This document shows positions 13,533 to 25,300 of a stretch of DNA of 64,000 bases, one piece after another. Position 1 is the first letter of the stretch. Each line of letters opens with the position of its first letter. The position numbers and the translations under genes were made by a program. The notes beneath the pieces are model-generated. The model saw nothing but the letters and a program-made list of their open reading frames with translations, had not been told where the DNA came from and ran no database searches. Source of the DNA: Pteria penguin (taxonomy: Eukaryota > Mollusca > Bivalvia > Pterioida > Pteriidae); the NCBI GenBank assembly GCA_035048485.1, contig CM068581.1, positions 60,871,393-60,935,392 on the forward strand, written 5' to 3'.

Positions 13533-14984
13533 AAGACATATGTCTACTATAATTAATTTTACATGTATTTGTATGTATGCAGTTCTTGTAAAATTTTAAA
13601 GAGCACATTGTTTGGGTGGAATTTGCTTATATCAAAAGCTAAAACTGCTGAAACTTCGAGGAGTTTCGCCCTTCTTCACTTCTGACACCCCCTCCCTCTC
13701 TTATCAGCGATTCACCCTGGACCCACTTGCGGCCCCGAGTCCCTGTTTTGTGTGTGGATGGGGTGGGAATATACAGAATTTTAAGCAGCCATGCCACTGG
13801 ATATTTAGTGGTAATTAGCCCTAACTTTAGCCGCAGGTATTGGCCCGATATGAATAATAGGGCCGCAATTCGTTATGTTGTGTAAACTTGCAATTTTGAT
13901 AAATGGAATTGCCAGCACGATTCTACGCATTTCGGCATCACATGGAGTAAATACCTAACATATATAAACACAAGCGTAGCTTTTTAAAAATCTTAGGTTG
14001 CAATCGGAATAGCGTTAAATCTTCAAGCTATTGGTCACAAACCAAATGGCTTTATTCTTGAAGTCGGACTTCCGGGGTTTTTGATAACGAGCATTCGGAA
14101 CATTTGTGGTAAAGCATCGGACTTTATCATAGAGAGCAATGCGTATTCCGGGAGGAACTTTGGTAATAAGGAATAATTAATATATTTCATCATTCAAACA
14201 ATTAAATTCTGAGCACACGTTTTACACATTTCCGACCGTATTTTACAAGAAAACCCCTCTAGAAATGATGCAGAAGAGCTCAAAGTTACATTATCGTTAA
14301 CGATAAACCCCGAGACTCCTCAGACATCTACGTAGACCAATAGAGACAGTGACGTCACGCCGAATTCGAGAATGTGAATTAGAATTACATGTACTTGTTT
14401 TTGAAACCATCTTTTTATGCACAGTTGTGAATTTTCCTGCTAAAATTTCTAAAGTCACGCCTCATTTTTCCTTATTAGGAAATTAGCCGCACTTTTGTCC
14501 TTTTTAAGTCTCTCGGATGTTATCGTTGATATTTGGAAATAAGTAAGTTTTCTTTCTTTTTTTTAATTGTGAACATTTTATAAGATTTATTTCTAGAAAT
14601 CTTAATATTTACAGCAGAATTATGTGCTAATATTGTTTCTTAGTACTAGATTATTACCGGACATGCCACGCTGATGGAGTTTGCACATGCGCTCTCAAAG
14701 CCAATTTACTATCTTAATATACAATCGGCCTCGGCCGATTGCAATTAAGAAAACGATCGGCAACAATAAGTATAAGTCTAGTTCTCCGTGCTTTTGTACC
14801 GACATGAAATATATACTTCAAATTTTCAGTCATCAAATTAAGTAAATCACTCTAAAACTAAGGAGTATCTCCCTCATGCATAGCTATGTCCCTAGAGAGA
14901 TTCTTTGGTTCACTTTTCGGCCATTTTGGTTTTAACACTGCTCTTCAAATACTTATATATTTTGAGAATTCCAATTTCGGCCAC

Positions 14985-15032
14985 GAGCATCACTGAAGAG
15001 ACATAAGTTGTCGAAATGCGCATATGGTGCAC
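14985..15032 (+). ncRNA. Hammerhead ribozyme (type I-like), short stem III
   Basis: All three core segments are present in order: CTGAAGA (fits CUGANGA) at 14993-14999, GAAA at 15013-15016, and an NUH site AUA ending at 15024. Stem II is GACA/TGTC closing TAAGT. Stem I pairs GCATCA with TGGTGC (six pairs including one G-U). Stem III is only A-U, U-A, G-C around a 2-nt CG loop. Such tiny stem III forms are known from animal hammerheads, which are thought to act as dimers. From memory the flanks resemble a repeat common in mussel genomes with a CTGATGA...GAAA core. Activity is not shown. Confidence 0.7.
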
Positions 15033-15070
15033 AAAATTAAAAGGTATATATGTTCTTTATTTATTACCCC

Positions 15071-15282
15071 CGATGTGTCGTCTGATGGCTCCACACACAT
15101 TTTTCTCTACCTCCGTCAAATATGCCGATTTGTTTATATATATAGTCTGAATCATCGACATGTTTGATTCTGCTACCGAGATGCACTTACGCAAACGTGG
15201 GGATGATTCAGACTACATATAAAACCGACAAATTTGACAGAGGTTGCGAAAAATGTGTTTGGAGCCATCAGACGATAGATCG
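15071..15282. repeat. Foldback of about 85-bp arms
   Basis: Arms 15071-15156 and 15202-15282 are inverted copies sharing TCGTCTGATGGCTCCA, ACACATTTTTC, GTCAAAT and TAGTCTGAATCATC, with a 45-bp loop. Lies inside the larger inverted-repeat element. Confidence 0.85.
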
Positions 15283-15449
15283 GTGGCAAGTTATTATTGC
15301 CGATCGTTTGCTTAATGTTTATATATGTTAGATATTTGATGCCGAAATGCGTAGAATCATGTCGGTCATTCCGTTTATCAAAACTGCAAGTTTACGCAGC
15401 GTAAGGAATTGTAGCCCTATCATTCATATAAGGCCACTACTTGCGGCTA

Positions 15450-16153
15450 CCCTAACTTGAGATCGCACACCAACCTTCCAAAGGCGAGCTTGAAGTAAAA
15501 ATACAAAGCAGCGTTCTGTCCATTTAGCGACAGATTCCTCAAGTGCAATGAAATTAATTATTGTAATTATTAATATAGAAAATTCTAAAAAATACACATC
15601 CAAGAACTAGATTCTTTCTGAAAATAATTATATTTTTTAGCATTTCTAAAGTTGTTGGAATGAAATCTGTAATACAGGAAACGAAGTCTGTTATAATAAA
15701 GGGTGCGTGCAAATCGCTGAATAACAATATAATCATTGTATATAAAAATACATTTTCAAATGAGTTCGAGCCCAGTATAAAGAATTCAATTTAAGCATTT
15801 CGGGGTCAATGCTGTATAGGAGAAGTCTGACGCTTTAGGATGCTTAGGGATTTTCTGTGGAGCAACATGATGTGGAAGTAACGTTCTTGTAGTACAGTTT
15901 GCAGAAATACTCTTTACGTAAATGGGTAAGCCTGCGTTTAGATCCAGGATCAAATCTGCATATAATTGATAATACAATGACTTTAACTGACCGAACGAGA
16001 AAATGCGAAGAATAGTGTCAGAAGAGAAGTGTGCGGATACATGTCTATTATTACTGGCTGGAGTAGCAGAACTACATTGTTGCAATAAAACGACTTTAGT
16101 CCTCGTCAGTATTTAATGAATATATAATTTATGAATGACAATGACAATATGTT
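15450..16153. other. 3' flank of the nAChR gene
   Basis: Sequence downstream of the receptor stop codon on the minus strand; it probably includes the 3' UTR. The variant poly(A) signal ATTAAA (minus strand) is at 16117-16112, close to the stop. A 99-codon minus-strand ORF (15786-16085) has no domain and probably reflects UTR. Confidence 0.4.
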
Positions 16154-16324
16154 TCAGTAAGTACATTTATCACTGGGATCCATGAGCGCTAGAGCCTCTC
16201 TGCCATCATACAGAGACGGAGCATACAGAAAAATACTAAGGGTCCCACATACACACGCCGTCGTAAAGATATACAGGAATAACCGGTCCATCACCATAGC
16301 AACGTACTTCCAATCTCTTTCCTC
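16154..16324 (-). CDS. nAChR terminal exon (M4 and C-terminus)
   Basis: Encodes residues 461-516. It starts [20 protein letters not shown], the standard pre-M4/M4 junction, and ends with a short extracellular tail and TGA at 16156-16154. The acceptor is TGTCAG, phase 0, joining cleanly to exon 5. Confidence 0.94.
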   Translation of the reverse strand, partial: EERDWKYVAMVMDRLFLYIFTTACVCGTLSIFLYAPSLYDGREALALMDPSDKCTY

Positions 16325-19300
16325 CTGACAATTAGAAATATTTCACAATTTATTGTTCCATTCAAAGATATTAATTATTTTTGTCAATTTCGGCGTTTCT
16401 TACTATTTTGAGTTATAGTTCAAGAAAGGCTTCAAATCTTCAGCAGTCTATTACAATTTGCAATATCTGAGAAAATGAATTAACGAAATGCGAGTTTAAT
16501 GTATATCCTTCTTAAAAGGGCTTTTTTCGAAGTTGAAAAATAGGACAATTATGATTTTGAGATTTAAATCTTTACAACCAGGGAAGGTTAAAATCTGAAT
16601 AGAATAAAAAGATGCAAAAATACCATGTTGTCAGCGTCAGTGCTTCTTAGATGGTCGGCAACGAACTTCACCCCGTCTATTGCCTCTCGAACCTCCCTTG
16701 GATAATTTGACATGTCGTCATTTCCGGCAGACATTGTATGAGGGTTGTTGTGGAAGTTCTCAAAAGTATTTGGTGTGTTTGCACCACTTGTATTTAGATG
16801 CATTTCTGTGCTGCTATAAATATCGCGCATGCCAATTTCACGCATTTCAATTCCGTTCGGGGTTCTAAAAGTTACTTTCTGCTTCCGGTCCAAATCTGGC
16901 CTTTTCATCAAAAGAATTTTGGGAAGTATTTCGGTAAACACTCGTTTAACCCAGGGATTCATCTTGTGTGTTGATGGCTTCCGGAAATGTATACTTAGGG
17001 TATAAACTGCCAGGAAAATAGACATTGTTACGACAATCATGGTAAAAAGTAAATATTTCCCTATGAGAGGAATCACGAACGAAGTGGGCGGATTTATGTC
17101 TGACAACAATAAAAAGAACACAGTAAGTGCCAGCAAAATAGATATGGATAAAGTGATTTTTTCGCCGCTGTCTGATGGCAAATAAAATACTAGTACAGTT
17201 AAACAAGATATAGCTAGACATGGCATAATGAGATTCAATGAGTAAAATAAAGTGCGTCTGCGCAGTGTGATGTTAAAAGTAATATCCGGATACGGTTCTG
17301 GACAACACGGATAAAATTTTTCCTTTCGTCGGGCGGTTACGTTGATGATGTCCCACTCCACATTTTGGTAGTAGTCTTTCAGATCTATGCCTCTGTCTAT
17401 TACTTTTTCATTCGTTCCTTCCTTTGTTACAGCTTTAGAGTCACATAAGTGCTGAAGATCCACCTATAAGAGAAAGTCATTAGGACTGACAACCAATACT
17501 TGTACAAATTATGTATTCAGAACCTGTTGTGAAATCCAGTAGCTTAGACTAATCCTATTTTGGTTTTTATTCTATTCAAATAAAGAAAATGCATCTGTAC
17601 AATTTGCTTGCATACAATCCTATTATAAGTTATTTACGAAACAAATCCGTATGAAAATATGTACACATTTTCGTGTATCACAATTTTTGAATCTGGAATT
17701 TATACATAAATTATGTGTAATATGCAGAATATATCATCTGATTTCATACATTAGTTAGGAGCAGGCTTGGTGTAGTGGTTAAGCGCTTGGCTTGCGGCGC
17801 CGACGATCCGGGTTCGATTCCTGAGTTGCGCCACTATGTTTAAGAGGTTGGTAACTTCCTGCTTCCATGTCGCGATATAACTGTAATATTGCTGAAAGCG
17901 ACGCAAAATATCAATCAACCAATCATACATAAGTTACATCGGAGGTAGAAATAGAAGATATATGACTCCTGACCGAATGGTCATGGGTTCGAGTCCCACC
18001 TGTTGCTTGTCAGTGCCCTAACTTTGCGGACGAGACTGTAAAACCTGAGGGCATGTGACACGACTGACGTCTGCCGTCACCACAAGTAAAATGGTTGGTT
18101 GATTGGCGTTTTACGTCGATTTTAAGAATTTTTCAGTTATATCGCGACATGGAAGCAGGAGGTTACCAACGTCCCGCAATCCGGGAACAAGTGAAATGGT
18201 ATGGTGAAAACAAGAAACAAACAAATAATAGAAGTATTCTGCATATACTTCTCGTCTTACCTCGTGTCCATCGTATGACCAGGAACCAAATTTCATGAAG
18301 CATTCCTGCATGTCAAAAGGGAAATATTCGACGTCTATTGGACAGTATGTCTTATAGATAACCGGCGGCTCCCAGACAATTTTACCATTGTAGTACACCG
18401 TCGCCTTTGTCATCAGAGTGACAACGAATTCGCCATCAGCACTGTAATTACAAGGGACACAAAACTCATGACCATCTTAAATTTGCATACATTTAATGAT
18501 ATCAGCGAATTCCTGTTCGGAACAACAATATGGTCAAACACAACTATGATAAAGATTGCTAGCAAAAAAAATATTGACATTAAATCGCATTCACTAAAAT
18601 CCGTTACGGTTTGCATTATTTTTATACTGTATGAATGAAACACATTATCAGTGGTTACGCATAGAATGTGTCCTCTACCTCCGAGATGTACAGTATCTGA
18701 AACGGAGAGGATGGACTCCACCTCTGAATTACAGGAACAGCTTTCTTTTTTCGGTAACCGATATTTCCTTTGACCCATTTCAGTTCTATTACACAAGAAG
18801 GACACTGATAACATCAGCGTTCTTATGACATCTTTCAAACAAATCTGTTTTACAACGGCATTGTGTATTGGACACATAAAGCGAGGCCTCAGGAGTTACG
18901 ACGTAATACCGGTCCTATATCATGGACTGACTTACTTATTATACAACAGGATGTCGGGAATCCATAAATCCTCGGACGGAAGGTGCGTCATGTTGATTCC
19001 TCCGTGGTTCTGGGGGTCCCATTGAAGCCGAAGATCCACCCATTCCTGTATCAATTATCAAAAACAACTCAAATATTTCATGTAATTAGGGATTTATATT
19101 ATCAATTACCGCATATGTCATCTACAAGTTGATTTATGATTCCAACATAAAGCAACAGCTTAAGTGTCTCTCGAGGATACTGCTAGATAAGCACCGTATG
19201 TATGGAGCATATTATATCCTCTGGATTTTACATAGGGTCAATGAACTGTATCTATAATATGACCGACTTCACGGGCTCCCGTGTAACTATTTAATTATAA

Positions 19301-22300
19301 TAACCAATTATGCGTGTACTTTTTAGTTATAATTACAGTACATAATAACACAAGTTTCAAATAATTATCCATACCTCATGCACATACCATATAAGTTTGA
19401 TTAGATCTTTCAAGAATAAATCCCACGGGTATTTCCACATAATTAAATGTTTTTGTGATAAATGTATCTTTTATAATTAGTTATGTTTTATACAATCATT
19501 ATTTTTCTGACGATGCGTGGCTGCTGCACTTTCAACACCGTGTTAGTGTACTTTCATTTCTTGTATTGGCTGTGAACAACTTGTGTATGTTCTGTGTATT
19601 TTGGCGGGTTTGGCAAGCCAGGGGAACACACTTACTCCTCCCAAGCACCTAGTCTCACCACTTATTTATATTATGAGTATTGCCCGTTATTGTGTGTGCC
19701 AGACTTAATTTGCATCAGTCATTTTCGCATTTTGTGGAATATTTTATTTGGGATGCTATATGAAATGATATTGTGAAATATTTGTATGTAACCGTTTGTG
19801 AACATGGTTTGAATTTATATTATCATCTCATGACTCGTTGAGATAGATATACTATAGTGTGTGAAATAGTATCACAACATATGTAATATTATTGGCGTAA
19901 GGTTTGTGTAGGTCCACCCTATCACTATAAGCTGAGACTGACATTTCGGAAATTCCCGATCTATTTATAGTTACCAGAATGTTCTGTAAACGGTATCACC
20001 GGGAAAACTGCTTCTATGCCTATCATTTTGTAAAAGTTTACCATCTATGTAATTAAGTGATTCTTTATGATATCGGTTTATATACATGTTATTCTCAAAA
20101 CTATAAATGAGAATTTACTTCTACAGAATTAATACTCAGATATTATCAGAAAATACCGACTACATTTCTATTATTTATTTATTAAGCCTTTATATTAGTT
20201 TTGTATGTGATAATACTGTTTTGATATAATGATGTACTTACCTGTCTTAGCCATACACTTGTTGTCATTATCTGATTCTTCTCGTCCTGAAGAAAATCAC
20301 AAATAGTGAACACTTATATCAGTAAATAGCTGTTTAAATGTATTATAATAATTTTCGAGGAAAGTTATATATGATATTGACAAATACTGTGCACTAGGTA
20401 ATATGAATTTGACAAGTACTTGCACTAGGTAATATAAATTTGGCAAGTACTATGCACTAGGTAATATGAATTTGACAAGTACTGTGCACTAGGTAATATA
20501 AATTTGACAAGTACGGTGTACTTGGTAATATGAATTTGAGAAATACTGTGCATCACGTTATATGAACTTGGCAAGTACTGTTAACTTGGTAATATGATTT
20601 TGACAAGTACTGTGCACTAGGTAATATAAATTTGACAAGTACTTTGCAGTAGGTAATATCAATTTGACAAGTACTGTGCACTAGGTAATATGGATTTTGT
20701 AGGTACTATGCACTAAGTAATATGACTTTGACAAGTACTATGCAGTATGTAATATGAATTTGACAGGTACTGTGTAGTAGGTAATATATAATTTGACTTA
20801 TACTGTGCACTAGGTAATATGTATCTAACAGTTAAGTTGCACTAGATAGCTTACGATTGTCTATAATCCTAAGATACATTCTAGCACTTAAAAATTATTA
20901 TCAAAATATTTTCTGATCATATCTTTTTCTTCTTTGTTTCAGCATGCTTGAATTTCAAAATGTTTTCAAAAATATCTGTCAAAGTGTATTTAAACCCATG
21001 GATACTTTTTATATTCCCCATTTTGACTGTGTCAAGAGTCACAACCCACTTCTGTTTTTAAAAGTTTTGGAAAAAATATCGGAAATATTGAGGTTAATAG
21101 AAAGTTGTGTCGTTTGAAAGATACTCATAAATAATTTTCAATTCTAAATATCTCTCTTTACTAATCATCTCATTTGAGCAACCGAAATTCGCTTTAACAA
21201 CAAGACAACAACAAGAAAAATGAATGTCAATGTATAAATTACTTTCTCTGTGGTAGTAGCTCAAGCCAAACGTCCCAGTTTAGTTGAAAAGCTACACAGA
21301 CTACATAGATTTATTCAAAAGTGAATTGTATGCACACTCTCAAAGTAATGAATATAAAATTCTTCCGCCATCATTCCATCAAGAGTGTTCGATCTTCAAA
21401 TGGCATGTTCTGATGCCAAATTCCCGAAATTAGATCGAACTAACTCTGTTCTCGGAAATGATTCGGACAGGCGGAAGAATATTAAGTCTTCGTGAAGTGT
21501 TAATGAAGAAACGTAATGACACCGCACGTCAATCAGGACGGCGAATTTGTGTTCACTCACTGTGATATGTTACAAATACAGGAGGACACGACAAGCATTC
21601 ACTTTTACATATTGATTCAGCGTAATTTCGTTATTGCGTGATGTTAAAAATTTGTCCTAATGCGTTATATACAACCAATCTGGTAGAACAAGATAACTCA
21701 ATTTTCAACTGTTGAATGTGAATGATCCTTCAAGATACTGCATCTTATGCTTTTGAGTTTTAAAGAGTGTTCGGTTTTCTACATGAAACTTTGATTAAGA
21801 TTAATATGATAGCCAGGCTGTGAGTGTATCAATGGTTTTGCTTATCTTTTTTAATACGGCACGTGTATTCATTCATGTATTTGTAATCGACACTGTTGCA
21901 GTATCGACTAGGTGAAAGCAGTTTACTGCATGAAATCCACCTGGTTCTAAGTGAAAGGCATACAATATTCTAGTCCGAAATGTGACCCAAGCAAAAGACA
22001 AAAGGAAAATTGAAAAAGAAATCGAAAAATGTGTTAGTAAAACATTACTCACATTTCACTTCGCCATTCACTTGCTTCTAATGTCAGAAAGTTCGACAAA
22101 ATACTCGTTACAAGCTATTTTAAACATTCTTTAGCCGAAATATTCCGCGATTTCTATTTTTAGATTATAGTAAATTCCAATTTGAATGAAATAGTAGGAA
22201 ATTCGGTGATATAATGTTAAACTTGCCTGCAATGTTTCAGGACTTAAACCAGACTTGCGTCTTAAACGTACTCAGTAACCGTCACGGTGGCTTGTGACGA

Positions 22301-25300
22301 CGCCGGAAACATATTAAAACATTTTTACGTTTTTTGTTCTAATGTTGTGTCGTTGGCCACTGACACTTGACCTCAAAATCAAAATACCTCTTTCTTTTTC
22401 ACGACTTGGCAGTGGCGGATCCAGGATTTCCGAAAAGGGGGGGGGCATGTGTATTAGCCAAATTCTCAGCCATTTTTGGTGCAAAATCTGGATTTTTACT
22501 AGTAAATATGTGGCCAAAAGGGCGGGCCCCGGCCTCCCTCTAAATCCGCCACTGCTTGGTATGTATCCCATTTGGTATGAATTTAACGATATTACTTCAG
22601 TTATCATACTGTCATTTGATAACTTTTGATTTTTCTTATGGTTTATGAGTTTTTTTATGGGCAAAATAAAATGAATTTAAGGAAAATGGAATATAAAGAT
22701 TTTTGTCATGTGATCACTTTTGATCAGAAAAATCAAAAGTTATCCAATGACAATACAGTAACCACATTTTGTCAGTATTTTGCTGGTGTTTAGATGCTGT
22801 GACCTTGACTTTTAACTTCTGACCCCAGAATCAATGGGCATTTGTCGACGCAGTCCTTATAATCACCCCATTATGTTCACGTAAAGTAACTACATTGCCG
22901 TGTAAGAAGTGACTGACGTGCATGTATTGCCTTCGAAGATACTTTTAAACAGTAGCGTAAAATGAACAGACAGACAGTCACATTGATAGATTAAAAGTAC
23001 ATACTGATCTTCAATTGTCGCTTTACTGGGCAGGCGACACACAAAAGAAAGTATTTTCAATAATTAGCAAATTATTCATTTTTTCATAAATTAGTAAGAA
23101 TTTTCTATGACAGAATTGAACTATTTTGATAACATCATGTTGACCCACTTGTGAAAATCGATGATGCATATGCAGCTTTGGGAAACTAAAACTTTGATTT
23201 ATTCCTCCATTACAGCATGTTCAATATTCGAAGTTAACTTCCTTAATGCGAACAAACAAGGATATGCTGCACTTACGTTCCTATCGTACCGTTTTACAGA
23301 CACAAATCGGAAACGTGTTGCTCATTCTCATGTCAGTTCTAAGAGCTAAAAGGAATTACTTTTATTTGAAACTTGGTTCCAAAACTGAGAGCAATGCAAT
23401 GCTTCAAATTCATTCAGAGTATGCATTCTTTAATTCATCCATCCATCTATTATGTAATACTATGCAATTATTTACAATTGACGAATATTATGAGTAGATC
23501 ATTCATGAAAAGTTTTAACTGAGGTGCTTTAGAATATTTTAAGATCTCCAAGACGGCGGTCATATTAAAGCACGAGACATTCTCTATATATCCGTAGCTC
23601 TGTTTAATCTTAAGTAGATCATTTATGCAAAGTTTCATCGAAATTTCAACAATGTGTGGAAAGAAATATATGGCTTTGATTTTCAAAATGGTCCTCACGA
23701 GAGAGTTCTCTATCATTAGATTCCCAGTAAGTTATTTGTTTTCAGTGAAATATAATAGATAGATCATTCTTGTAAAGTTTCATCAAATTCGCTATGTAAA
23801 TCAGGAATTGTACAGATAGTAAAATACACTTATTCTTTTTAGGTCTCATTGTCGAAGACCAAATTGTTCACACATAACTGTATTACATTCCAGAGAAAAA
23901 CAAATTAAGGTTGAGTTTTTCGATGAAACGATACCGTACGCAGAATAAAGGACAGGTGTAGTAAGCTGGATTTGGGTTCAATATCATTGAAAAACCCGAC
24001 TTCAGGTTCTATGCCCTTGTCTTCTGACACTTTTGTATTTGATGTTATATTCTAAAGAAAAAGTTCTTGTGCATCACAAATTTTTGGGAGATGAATTATT
24101 ATAAGCGTTTCTCTTGTTTTCACATCCCTCTCTTATCATTATTATTACATATGTATATCACGTACTTTGACAATTTTAAATACAGTATGTCTAATTAAAC
24201 TAAACTAACACGCATTTTACGATATGCACGTTCCCATTATTGTGTATAATGTAAGAAATCTAACTACACTAAAACAGGTACAGTTATTTCGACTTTATAA
24301 ACATTGATGACACAGGCGTTTGTGTACCCCACAATACTTGCATCTGATGAAGTCGCTATACGTAGTTTACATGACTGCCATGAAGACCAGATAAACAAAA
24401 GATATAATACTCGATAAGCTAAAAGTGTTATATGAAAGGTAAATAACTAGAGAATATTGAAACAAATTATCTTCATTTCATTTACCACAGATTTATTGAT
24501 TAAGTTTTAGATATACAGAATATTATAAAACTTTTTAAAGTCAAATTTTCTGGATGTAACTCAATCTGTTGCACGATAATTCTCTAAAGATGTCGCCACT
24601 TGTTCGCTCTCACAAACTGTTACAGAAAATGTGCATACTAAATTCATGATTTTGATACTTTTAAATCATAGTATACAAAGAACATGCTATAGGAATACAT
24701 TATATATCTATCTAATATATCTCTGCCTATGGGTTTTTTTTATTCTCGAAGGCATCTTGGGTGATTTCATGCAATGCAAACTTGAATTTTATTGCTTCAG
24801 CAAGACGACCTCGTACACCCATGATGTCTTTCCAAGAACACATAATACTTGATGCACAGCATTCCAGAAGACAAATTACGCATGGTTGATGAAAGAGGTA
24901 AACTTGCTTGCAGAAACAGAGAAACGAGATTGGAATCATTGCATTATCGGTTGAGTTTAGTTATGAATCGGACAAATGGCAAAGGGCGAAAACTAAAGTC
25001 ACTTGAATAGTCTGCCTTCGGAGCTAACGGCCCCGAATTGTGGTGATTCAAATCGATCAAAGGATGAAAAGATTATATTAACGGACCAGCTGTCGGTATG
25101 AAGAATAAAAGGAGGATTCCGGAAACATATGAACAGTTTTATATTTTCTCTTAGGGAATATCACAAATGTTGGATTTAATTGAGATAACTTTCAATCAAG
25201 CATTATTCCCAATACAGCCACAGAAGTTCAATACTCATCATTATTTATGTTTTTAATGCGGAGATGAAATCTAATTATTACTATATTACAATAAAGCATT

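Larger units (their letters stand above)
13828..15449. mobile_element. 1.6-kb element bounded by imperfect inverted repeats
   Basis: The outer arms are 13828-13975 and 15310-15449. Aligned in opposite orientation they share long blocks such as GATTCTACGCATTTCGGCAT, CTAACATATATAAACA and GTAAACTTGCA, with roughly four of five bases matching by eye. The interior holds an 18-bp palindrome (CAATCGGCC-TC-GGCCGATTG near 14724), a hammerhead-like ribozyme (14985-15032) and a second inner foldback (15071-15282). No ORF is seen. It may be a foldback/MITE-type element or a nest of several insertions. Confidence 0.65.

Noticed and set aside
18413..18877. 154-codon minus-strand ORF next to exon 4
   Set aside because: Lies mainly in the intron between nAChR exons 3 and 4, has no domain, and the real exon uses another frame with matching splice sites.
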